NCBI GenBank assembly: GCA_025765595.1
Contig: JAIVFH010000077.1
Span: 62,001-126,000 of the forward strand
Source of the DNA: Obelidium mucronatum
Lineage: Eukaryota > Chytridiomycota > Chytridiomycetes > Chytridiales > Chytriomycetaceae
Reading direction: 5' to 3'
Length of the DNA: 64,000 nt
This document shows positions 1 to 10,800 of the stretch, one piece after another. Under the pieces are notes generated by a model. It searched no databases. It was not told the origin of the DNA and saw only the letters and a program-made list of their open reading frames with translations. The number at the start of each line of letters is the position of its first letter. Positions within the stretch are counted from its first letter, which is position 1. Both the position numbers and the translations under genes were made by a program.

Positions 1-283
1 CACGTCAAAACAAACGAACGAGTACCTCGTAATCTGTCAAATCCGCCTTTTTGACAATCTTCATTGCCACTTGCTTATCTAAAATCTTGTCATATCCCAA
101 AACGACTTCGCTTTGTGCGATTCTGGGAAGTAGTTAGTGAGTCAGAGTTAAAAGAAACGCGATGAATGAACCGCAATACTTTGGCTTAAGAACGCTAAAC
201 ATCAAATAATCGCGTTAGAAGCTAATGAAGTGATACTTCTCTCTTCCGACTCACGACAGCATGGTGTATCGATGGCTGAGCAT
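1..283 (-). CDS. Protein kinase, N-terminal part (runs off the window)
   Basis: The first two exons of a serine/threonine-type protein kinase are visible. Exon 1 can start at the ATG at 283 and ends at 255 before a GTGAGT donor. Exon 2 runs from 122 to 26, where a GTAC donor follows. Joined, they read MLSHRYTMLS then IAQSEVVLGYDKILDKQ then VAMKIVKK. This is kinase subdomain I to II: the glycine-loop region followed by the ATP-anchoring lysine of the VAxK motif. The glycine loop is poor in glycine, so the nucleotide loop may be atypical. The frame stays open upstream to about 412, so the start could be earlier, but the adjacent MTA phosphorylase gene begins at 483 on the other strand, leaving little room. 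The two genes are divergent and probably share a promoter of about 200 bp. The kinase subfamily cannot be told from this fragment. Confidence 0.7.
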
Positions 284-482
284 GTCAGAAAGTTCCAAGA
301 ATATCGCCGCGCCAGTTTCGCGGCCGCCTCTCGAGCCTTGGCGCGTTGCTTGCTGCTGAGTATTATGCGAAGCCCTGCGTGGGTGCGCATGTGGAGCATG
401 TGGACCTGGCATCAGAGATGAGATTCTGTGGGAACTTTTCGTAGTAAGTTCAGGAGCGTGGAAAACAAGAAAACTTGTAAAA

Positions 483-1630
483 ATGGCTGATCTTTCCTTT
501 GCAACTGACATCAAGATTGCCATCATTGGCGGCTCTGGACTCTACCACCTCGAAGGACTCAAGGTGCTCGGAGAAGTGAACCCCCTTACTCCCTGGGGTC
601 ACCCAAGTGACAAGATCGTAGTCAGTGAAACTGCTCACGGAACCAAGGTTGCTTTCTTGGCAAGACACGGACGAGGTCCACTACCTCAACCCATCAGAGG
701 TGAGGGAAGTACAGCGTGATGAATGCATGCGCTTGCGTGCGTGTTGGCATGTTTGTGCTGACGGCTGAACCTTCCTGTGTCGTTGCAATGATGCAATATA
801 GGTTCCAGCCAGAGCCAATATTGCCGCTTTGAAGCACTTGGGTGTCGAAGTCATTTTGGCTTTCTCCGCAGTCGGGTCTCTTCAGGAAGAAATTGCGCCA
901 AGAGACTTTGTCATTCCTTCTCAAGTGATTGATCGCACCAAGGGGATCCGCCCTTCCACGTTCTTCGAGAAGGGAATTGTTGCGCATGGTGAGTAGCGGT
1001 TCTTCTGTTGGGGTTGTGGGCAGTATCTGATGGACTACATGGCGGTTTAAAGAAACCAGCTAACCCAATTTACAAGCTTCTTACTAATACTTGTCTTCTT
1101 TCTTTTTTTGACTTATAAAAGCCATGTTCGCTGATCCATTTGACACTTCTCTTGCCGCTTTGATTGCCGATGTTGCCAAGACTGCTTGTCCTGGAGTCAA
1201 GTTCCACAGCGACAAGACTCTTATTTGCATGGAAGGACCACAATTTTCTACTCGTGCCGAGTCCAAGCTTTACCGCAGCTGGGGTGCCGATATTATCAAC
1301 ATGTCTGTCCTTCCAGAATCCAAACTTGCCCGTGAAGCCGAAATCGCGTACCAAATGGTCTGCATGTCTACTGACTACGACTGCTGGAGAGAAGGAGAAG
1401 AGGCTGTCAATGTCGAGGCCGTCATTGCCAACTTAGGTGCCAACAGCGCCAACGCCAAGAACTTGTTGGCTCACTTGATTCAAAAGGTGGAAATTGCTTT
1501 GGAGCAAGGCACCTTGAAGACTGTTAAGGAGTTGAAGGGTAGCATGAAGTTTGCTGGAATTACCGACCCAGCCAAGAGAGACGCCGACACTGCCGCTAAG
1601 TTGCACTACATTTTGCCAGGATACTTTTGA
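483..1630 (+). CDS. S-methyl-5'-thioadenosine phosphorylase (MTAP family), with a one-base frame break
   Basis: This enzyme splits methylthioadenosine with phosphate into adenine and methylthioribose-1-phosphate in the methionine salvage pathway (cytosol). Exons are 483-699, 802-988 and 1122-1630, with GTGAGG and GTGAGT donors. Family landmarks are the N-terminal phosphate loop GGSGLY, RHGR, then [20 protein letters not shown], the STRAES segment before WGADIINMS, and TDYDCW near the C-terminus. Total exon length is 913 nt, one more than a multiple of three. The frame shifts by +1 around 675-678: RHGRG is read in one frame and the conserved HYLNPSE in the next. No intron fits there because the motif is contiguous in the family. 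It is either a sequence insertion error, a damaged gene, or a site of +1 frameshifting. The expected product is about 303 residues. An AATAAA lies at 1677-1682, just after the stop. Confidence 0.9.
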
Positions 1631-1744
1631 TTCTGAGAGGAAGAATGAAACACTCTTCATGAATTTCATGAAATTCAATAAACCTAGTTTTGTGATAAGT
1701 TGTTGATGCGGGCTTGAATTGTCCCCTTATTTCCAAACAAATCA

Positions 1745-4472
1745 ATGCAAACAACAGCATTTCAGGAGGAGTTGACGCCGTTGCAGCAGTTAGTTCGTGC
1801 TTGCATCCAAGGAGACTCTTCAAGCGTCCTATCTCTGCTTTTGCAACTGGCGCGAGAAGAAAACTCCATTGACATCAACCACTCAGATGCTGAAGGAACA
1901 CCGCCCCTTTGCTATGCTTCTTGCTGGGGGCATTCTCATATTGTGGCTCTTTTATTGGCAGCTGGGGCTGATGTTGATCGATGCGATAAGAGTGAGTGTT
2001 TCTGAATCAAACGTTGGTTGACAAACAATGCATACAGATGGTTGGACACCGCTCATGTGGGCAGCTGCCAGCTCACACGATGTTATAACTCAGCTTCTGC
2101 TCGACCATGGTATTTTTTGTTTCGCTAATAAGGCTGGACTCCTATCGTACTTACTTCTGTTTCAATTCTGTTCCAAAGGAGCTGATCCTACGCGAACCAA
2201 CCAGAAGGGGCAGAAGCTGGAAGAGATTGTACGCTCTTCATCTTCTCTTTCTTCATATTCCGAAACTGCTTCGGTTTCAATTGAACATGCTGTGCATCTT
2301 GAAAATGAACTACAACAAGCTCAAAGGGAAAAGTTTATCAAGGAGAAGAATGCATTCATCAAGAGCGACGATGAAGACGACAGGGGAAGATGATAACTCT
2401 GACGGATTGACCGCTTCTTCGCATGATTGGATGTCGCAGACATCAGGAACGCTGTTTAGTCTTGGACGACGTGATAGAGAGGGGGGTGACAAAAAGACTC
2501 AGCCTGTTCGTGTTCTCGAAGAAGACGAAGATGGCGGATGAAGATGAGGTTTGCGCATTTGTTAATTCCAAAATGGTTAGCGATATCCAAATTTGATGCC
2601 TTTGAGCAGACAACTAGTCGAATGCCTTTTATTTGGGACTCACCCCAGTTGGATCAGATTCTTGTCTTTGAAGAGAGGAATATTCATCGTATTTTGCATG
2701 TCGCGATTACCGAACTCAGACCAACCAAATTGTCTCTTGGGAAACCCATTCCAGCCAACATCATCTTCCTTGGGGCACGATATGCACATTATTTGAGCAG
2801 TATGGAGTTGCTGGATGAGTTTCTTGGGGAGGCTGTGAAGGCTATTTGCAAAGAAGTAAAGGTAAGGATTTCTTTGGGCAACAACGAGCTAACGCTTTGC
2901 TCTCCAGACGCAAGGAGACAATGTTCACACTTTATCCTTCTGGATATCCAACTGTACACATTTGCTGTATTATTTTCAAAAAGATCCGAGCCTTCGTTTG
3001 TCCACTTTCAAATACCAAAGGATTTTCGCGGAATTGGTTCAAGAACTATACGATTTAACTGTTGCATTCGTCCGCGGAGAAGTTCTAACGATTTTGGACG
3101 CTGCTGTACTCGATTTTGCTGACTCCGAAGCAATTCCTATTGTTTCCACCACTGTCTTGGAGAAGCAACCTCCAGTTACAGTCTCTGCAACAAGTAGAAT
3201 TAAGCGCGCATCCTGGATTCTTTATAAGCAGACGAACGATTTATTTTCAAATGCCGTTCGGGCAGCGGCCAAAGTTGGGTCAATGGCTATACCATCTTCA
3301 CAACTTTACCAGCAACAGAAACGATTTCGAACTGTTATACCATCTCCTAGCGCCAATGCATTGCTGAATAACAGATGCTGCCATATATATGGCTCTTCCA
3401 CCTTATTGAACAAAAAGGAAGAACCAAATTCTCCGTCAAGAAGAACCCCAACTCAGAATACCCCCAATATCCCAACTCCACCAGCAAGCCCCTACACCCG
3501 CACTTCCACTCGTACCGCATTCTCTGCAACCTACCCCAAAAAAGACCAGATACACCAGCAAGCCACCTACTCCCAAAACAGTGCCCCAAATTCTAAACAA
3601 CGCGCTTACAAGTTTCCAACTTGCTACACATTCACCCATCCATCAAACAGCAGTTACTCCACCAAATCTTGACAACTATTAACCAAAGCTTATTCGAAGG
3701 CCTTTTGAATCCCACGCGATACAACAGGAGCTTCACCGACGCCTGGAGCACCAGATCACGAGCGGTTGCAATCCGAATTAATTTAAGTTCTTTGGAAACG
3801 TGGATTCGCGATAACGAGACTCATATCTCACCTGCTTCTATGGCTCGCACAACAGATTCAGGATCAGACACTGTGACTGAGGATTCTCAGCGGTTGGAAG
3901 CCGAATCGTTTTACAACTCTCATCCGCTGATTCCAACATTTCAACTTATGCAATACTTGCATGTTTTGACGTCGCTGGATTCTTTAGAGGCCTATCTTCG
4001 GATCCTCCCTTCTCTCCCACACGTTTCTTTTGAAACGCAAAAACGAGTGTTGAATGTGTATCGATGTGAAGAAAATGAAGAAGGCGTTTGCGAAGATGTG
4101 AAAATGTATGTTGAGGAGATGGAAATAATGGCAAAAAGGGTGAAGGAAGTCGAAGAAAAAGAGAGGGAGGAGAAAGAGCCAGGACTTGTTTTGTTTGATT
4201 TGTCTTGTAGCAGTGGGTTGGAGAGCGGCGATGAGCTTGATGATTTGGTACAATCATCTGCCGCCAAAACCACACGACTGAGCAATTCGTGGGAATCGAA
4301 AGTGTTTCCCTTTGCTGTTCCCATGTTTGAAAATGACCGTTTGGAGAGGGAAATGGAAGAGTGGAAGGAGGTTGGGCGTCCCCACGTTCCGCCGCTTGTG
4401 TTGCGGATGTTGGATGGAGGCAGTGGTATGACTGGCCTCGATGAAGAAGAGGAAGAAGATGGTATTGATTGA
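1745..4472 (+). CDS. Ankyrin repeat and DIL (dilute) domain protein, frame broken in several places
   Basis: Clear exons are 1745-1991, 2038-2109 and 2179 onward, then 2908-4472 after an intron at 2862-2907. Residues 1 to about 110 carry two ankyrin repeats (GTPPLCYASCWGHSHIVALLL; NGWTPLMWAAASS). A charged linker follows, then a segment containing PANIIFLGARYAHYLSS, then the start of a DIL domain (LSFWISNCTHLLYYFQKD) and its C-terminal half (IHPSIKQQLLHQILTTIN and RSRAVAIRINLSSLETW). Fungal proteins with ankyrin repeats plus a DIL domain are known; DIL is otherwise the cargo-binding tail of myosin V. The frame moves by +1 near 2385 (after an acidic SDDEDD stretch), again near 2535 and perhaps 2575, somewhere between 3340 and 3600, and near 3618. 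Some could be unrecognised short introns, but those near 2385 and 3618 interrupt plausible continuous protein. Either the local sequence has insertions or this copy is decaying. Confidence 0.75.
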
Positions 4473-4571
4473 AAATCTTTCGCGAGTCTCGGGATAGTTT
4501 ATTTGGTAATTAAACTCATTATCCTTTCGTAATGCTCTGAATTACAGCTGCGAATGTATAGCGTTACTCAT

Positions 4572-4773
4572 TTAAACCAAACTGGACAGGAACAACAAAC
4601 CATTTTTGTCTTCAGAAGCCATGTGAAAGTTAACCCGCTCTGGCTTGAAGTCCATTGTCATCATAGAGCCAGGTGCAAGTACTCTGAAGTCGCTTGGCAT
4701 TTGAACGCTTGGAATAGCTAGCCAAAGGCTTTCCAATGAACTGGGCAAAAGTTTGTGGTGGAGGTTGATTCAT
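4572..4773 (-). CDS. Potato-inhibitor-like I78 family peptidase inhibitor, frame broken by a 4-bp duplication
   Basis: A small protein of about 65 residues resembling peptidase inhibitor family I78, which blocks serine peptidases such as subtilisin. From ATG at 4773 it reads MNQPPPQTFAQFIGKPLA. The rest of the domain, AIPSVQMPSDFRVLAPGS then MMTMDFKPERVNFHM, continues in the next frame to the stop at 4572. The shift sits at 4715-4722, where the four bases GCTA occur twice in tandem; removing one copy restores one frame. The VL-PGS-MTMDF-P-R core is typical of the family. The gene lies 94 bp beyond the IP3 receptor stop codon on the same strand. No signal peptide is visible, though the true 5' end could be an undetected upstream exon. 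It may be a pseudogene or carry a sequence error. Confidence 0.6.
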
Positions 4774-4867
4774 CAATTATAAACCAGACTTTTTTAATTA
4801 TTTTTTTGTTGGAACATCCTCATCGCGCTTTCTCCTATTTCATTATTTTGCATTTTACGACTGGCAG

Positions 4868-7800
4868 CTACTGGCTGGGCGCAGTGGTTCTTTTTCCCTT
4901 ATTGAAGCGCGAAGCAGCCATTGCCGCTTCCACAGCCGAGCTTAGTTTTGAAGGCCTTCTTTCAACTTGCACACTTGACTTGGCAGTGGCTGTTTGCACT
5001 TCTCTGGCTATATACTCCATCTGGTGGTGTAGCTGCATTCGAACTCCATTCATGCTTTCCATAACAGAACGAACCGACTGCTCCAAAACAGCAATTTTAT
5101 CCACGACGTTATCAGCTTCCTCCCAATTCTTGAGAGCGATAGCTCTATTGATTGGAAAGAATGATAAATCGTTTTTGGCGAGTGATTCACTGATGAAAGT
5201 TTCATGGGATGTATATTCTGTCTTGTCCTTCAATTCCAAGTGTACCAGGAAGAACAAGTAGTGCCTGATTTTTAAGAAGAAAAAACATGTTATAGTTAAT
5301 AGATTCAAACTTATATATAATTATATCAAATAATTATTTGTACCAAACGTTGTGCTCCTTTTTTATATGGTTTTCAAAGCCACTGGAATGTCGCTGAAAC
5401 TCGCTTGCATTGATGGAGCACACAAAACACTGAGTCCTCAAGTCATCACTTATGTCTTTTCGCTCTTCACGAAGTTGTCCGAATGTGTCGAAGATAATAC
5501 TGTAATTGTTATGAGGTTTGTTAGATGTGAAAAATACAAAAGTAACCAAAACACACCCGAACACCACATTAAGTAAGAATACAATAACTACAAGGAAGAA
5601 ACTGAGGTCAAGCAATACTCTGGCGCCATAATATTCTTTTGATTCATCCACAGGCACTTGGAGAAGTTCTCCGATTCCACCTCCAGATCGAAGTCTAAAT
5701 GCGATATGTTAAGCTTCAAGTTTGCTCAGCTATGAAAACGCACCCATAACTCAAAACCGTCATAAAACAACTAAATAAGGAATGACAGTGAAGGCCTTCG
5801 TCGGCACTAAAGGCGTGGCGAAACCAAACAAAACCAATAACAGAGTATATATAAATAATGATCACTCCTAGAATCACCTGTCAAATAGAGTATTCGATTT
5901 AATTCCTAGATTTTGAAGTTGTTCAAATTCGGCAGATAGACTCACAGTTTTCGACAAAGAGCTCCAGTTTAATGTTACTGAAGCAATAACCCCTTGCAAT
6001 ACTTCATCACGGTACATGAAATCCAGCAAGTGAATAGCATAGAGCGATGGATATTGTAGACCCAGAATTGCCAAAAACACCATCGATGCGTGATATAAAG
6101 CTTTTGGCTCATTGAAGAATCCTCGAATTAAATCGTTAGGAGTCAGGCCAAGAGACTAGTTGCATATGAGTTAAATTTGGCAATATGGCACCGGTTTATG
6201 TCACACCTGAAGTTCAGAAACCGACTTTGTTTCGATCTTTTCTCCTCCAGACCATAATCTTTGCTCATTCTCTTTTCTGATTTTAGCGTTTTCATCAATC
6301 AGGCGCTGGATTCTTTTACGATTCACCAAAAGCGGAAGCTATAGACAATTGAAACTGTTCAAAAAAGTGCCTTAAAGAGAAACGCGATTTTTTACCTGTG
6401 TGACCATAAACTCAGCCGACGAAAATATCTGGCGATAAATTGTTAGCCAAAAATTGATGCAGAAAGTCACAGCGAGAGAACAAACCCAGAACATAATCTG
6501 TATCAGACCCAAAAACGTTCGACCGTGATCCACAAACGCAGGACATTTGGAAAAGTCGTCCGACGCTACGTCCCCCGTTGGTGCTATCATACACATCATG
6601 TTTCCGATGTTGATCAGGAACGATAGCATATAGGCTCCGCGCCACCAATAACTATGGCCTTGGGCAAGAGTTTTAAGCCAAATATTTTCTGGTTTAAACG
6701 ACAAATTATAAGTATTCGGTCTTAGTTCTGGTTATTACCAACCTTCGACGAGCGCTTGATTTCGGATTTCATAAATAATATCCTGAGATTGATTGACAAA
6801 ATCTTCTACCTTCTCTTGCGGTGTATTTCTATTGAGTCACGTAAGTAATACAGCAGTGGTCCAATCCAATAATAAACCTTTTTCTCATCCACAAGAATCG
6901 ATCCTTTGTATAGCCCTTAATAAAAAAGCAAATATCTGGAATAGGAAAGAGCACAGTATATAATCTCTTCTCTGTTGCGTTATTCAGCTCGCGAACAATT
7001 TCAATACGACCAGTCTTGTTGTTGAACGAGTTAAACGATACGCTTCTTTCACAGAGGTCTTGATGTTCAAGACTCATGTATGGCAGCAATGTTGCGATCA
7101 GCATGGAATATATAAACCCTGTTTCCCTTGGAGAGCATTCATCATCATCGTTCTCATCAATCTCGGCTTCATTTTCATCGTTCTCGTTCAGATTATTGCT
7201 ATTTTTCTCGTTCAAATTCTCTCCGTCATCCTGCAGTGAAGCGAAGGATCCGTGCTGAACCGATGATCGATGGCTTACAATGTCAACTTCGCTTGAAATT
7301 TTGTCCGACGACAGTAACAGGGGTTCGGCTTCATCATTTTTGCCGCCTTTCGAATTCATTTCGTTCTCAGACTTGTCTAAAGGAACTGCATCATCAGCTG
7401 ACTCAACAAACGGAAGATGGAGGGCTTTGACTGATGCAAAAAGCTGCACGACAGACGGAGGAAGCTCTGACTTCTTCCATCTCGATATAGTATCTTTGAT
7501 AAACATACTCCCAATATTTCTAGCCTGTCCATACAAATGTTTCCTAAACATTTGTTTAACCTCTTTCTTCCATTATGTAATTGCCAAACAATTTTTCGTT
7601 TCCTTACATTTGCTCAAATATGACTTCTTTTCTCGCCATATTTTTAATTTGCTCGCGCGTTTTCTTTTTCTTTTCTTCCTCCTCGTCTGAGACTTTTTTG
7701 TGAACGGCGTCTCTGTTGTTTCCAAACCAATGTTAAAAGCGTATTTGTAGAAATCAAAACTTTACAAATTTTCCAATAGCGCCCGCAAGTCAAACATCAT

Positions 7801-10800
7801 TGCCATTTGCTTGAACACCGCTCTGGTTTCATCATCGGTATCGTCTTCAAGGAGGGATAGAAGCGTCAGAGCGCCTTTGCCTTTTAATTCCAGGATTTGG
7901 TCTTCTGAACAGTCATGGTACTCCTGAATCCAGATGAAGTTGACAGCATGAACAATCTTTGCTTGGAAAATTGCCACTTGATTCTGAGTACACCCCTGAA
8001 TTCCATGCAAAATTAGAAAATACAGCTATCATTTTGTTGATAGAATTTCACGTACTTGAGACAAATCGATTAAAGTGTCAAATACTTGAATTAGAACTGG
8101 TACCACTTGTGTTGACTCGATAGAAACGATCGCGTGAAGAAAATCGACGACTTGTCTGATCAAATTGAAAGTTTTAATATTGTCGGGCTGCGTTCTCATG
8201 TATTCTTGAATTCTGAAGTTATGGCCTTCAACAAGCAACTGGAGCAGTCTCATGACAGAACGAATGGCGCTGTACTCCCCATCTTCTATCCCGCCAGAAC
8301 CTGCGACAGATGGAGAATCGTTGGCGTTCATTGACGCAATGTTTGAAACTGAACTTGGATCGAAATTCTGGTCAACTGAAATTTGGGATTGCGATTTGTG
8401 GAGGCTTTCCATCGAACCCTTGTTCGATAGAGATGTGGTACTGGATCTTTGATTATTTGCAATCTTGGCTTCTTGTTGCATTTTAGCTTCTCGCACTTGA
8501 ACAACAAACTTTTTGATTGTTTCGTGAATACAGTAGAAGAAGCGCTCCTCTCTGAAAACAGGCTCGAATCATTACATTAAATTAAAAAACTTGAAATAAA
8601 AAATACCGCGTTCCAAGCCAGTAGCTCTCTAATGTATTCTGGATGACCTTATTACCTCCATCCAACAAGACAATCAAAACTCGCAGTGATGCAGAAAACA
8701 GCCCCTTGCGCTCTGATGTAAGCAAACGTTCAGCCATTAGCGTACACCCCAACTGACTCAAAAGCTTTTGAACTTCAATTTTTTTATGCTCGGCTTTTGC
8801 CCATTTATCTCCATTCTTGGTTCTATCGATGGAATCAACGGCTGCAATTTCTTCCGTGACAAGCCACTCAAGGATTTTGAGAGTTTTTATATCATATTTA
8901 ATTTCTTCACCAGTGGATGAGCTCTTGGCTTGCCTTTTGTGGCGCCGTTTCAGTGTCGGAGCGGTCTGTATTGCTACACCTGACTGCAGATTGCTCTAAA
9001 TACTCTATAATCGACTTTGCTGGGGCGCACATTGTAGGCGAAATCTTGTTGTGACATTTTCCTATCCACAGCCAAGCTAAATTTATGGGCTATGGCGAGC
9101 GAACGGTTAATCAATTCAATATATTCAATAATCATGAAGTAAAATACCAAGCATTGTAAACTCTCTTGTATTCATTGCTAGAATTGCGGGGTCTTCGGAT
9201 ATTCTCTGGAGGACGTCCACCAGGGTCTTATTAACCGCATCGACATTATGGTTTTCGATATACTCCGTTGTATGCACATAAGGTGATGGAAGACCGTTTT
9301 CCCTTTTGGTTGAAGTCCGCGTTTTCGATTTTCCAGTTATCATACTCTGTACCGTTGCACTTATTCCCTTCGAAACCGACACTAACAATGGATCTTATCG
9401 CCAGCACTATTGCATCGGCATGTTTTTTGGTGGATTCTACTAATTTTGCCAAAGCAGTCAAATCATCAACCAAGGTACTCGAAATTTCGTAGGCACCCGA
9501 TTGGTCATTAGCCGTAGCGGCCACGCAATACTTGAAGAAACTTTCAACGAATTTTAGAGCCCCTCCAAACAAGAACGATTCCACATCTTTGTCAAGCGGC
9601 TTATTTCGCTGAAGAGTTTTCTTCGAGTCCCTTACAAACTCTGAAACAAATTCTAGGAATTTCCACGAGCGCCGATCCTTTTGAATTCGCTCGGGATGTT
9701 TTTCGTTGTCTTCTTCTCCTGTAGCCTGTATATATGATGTCACCAACAGAGATGCTAACCCGCTTTTAAGCCTCAACGGTGCAGTTTTCGAGTTCATCAG
9801 CGATAAGATTTCGCTCACAGAGAAGATTGTTTGGCACATCTATAAATTTATTGTAAGTTCAGTTGTTCCTTTCTGAAAGGCATACATACCAATTGCATCA
9901 TATAATTCTTTTCCTCACAGCATTCTGACAACAAGAAAATCACATCCTCGAAGTACTCAAGTGGAACATTATCGTCGCGCCTTTGACATTCTTCATTTTC
10001 CTTTTTGATCGTCCGAGAGGAGCGTCTGTTCAAGTGTGGAGTTGAGGGTGCTTGAACATCCAATCCGCCCATTTTACTGGATCCCATTTTACTTCCAAAA
10101 CCAACAGACATTGAAAAGCGGCGATCTTTCGTTGAACTCATGAGTTCAGAGTTCTCCATAACTTTTCGTTCGGCTTTTACATCTTCATCCAAATCCCCTT
10201 TAAAACGATCTAATAATACTGTGAGATTGATGTATAATTTTCGATTTTCCAACAACAGTTTCATAATCAGGCTTTGATTTCGTTTCAAGACCTTCCCTTC
10301 AACTCGAATTATGTACTTTAATAGTCGAATATACTCTGGTCGATAACCATGAGATAATTCAAGAATTTGTGAAATATGATGCTCATTCAGGCGCAAGCAG
10401 GTTTCAACGCTCTGAGATAGCATTCGACCAAGAACTTGGACGCAAGCAAATGATACTTCTGGGCTAGCTCCACTCAATCGGGGATTTGTGCATTCAATAA
10501 GCAATTCGAAATGGTCAAAAAGCAAGTTCATATGCTGCTTGTTTCCCTTGGAAAAGCGATACAAGAATTCAAACGCTGCAACAAGAATATCTGACTGAAC
10601 TTTTTTCAGAGGCGCTGAAATAGAGTCTGTAGAACATTCGCACGACACACTTGGCATCAATAAGCTATCGACGGAACTGGCCATGGCGTCATTACTTCTT
10701 GAGTTCGGTGAACCTCCTGGAGAATGCATTGCCGCCGCGCCATTAACCCCCGCTTCGGATATTTTTTGGATAGACTCCGCCACAGCATGAGACAATCGAT

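Noticed and set aside
316..340. Second NotI/XhoI-like string near the kinase gene
   Set aside because: The sites are separated differently from any polylinker I recognise and no third site follows; likely chance.
9246..9388. Apparent +1 frame shift in the IP3 receptor
   Set aside because: A 43-nt intron starting GTATGA and ending CCAAAAG (about 9336-9294) joins the two frames without any error.
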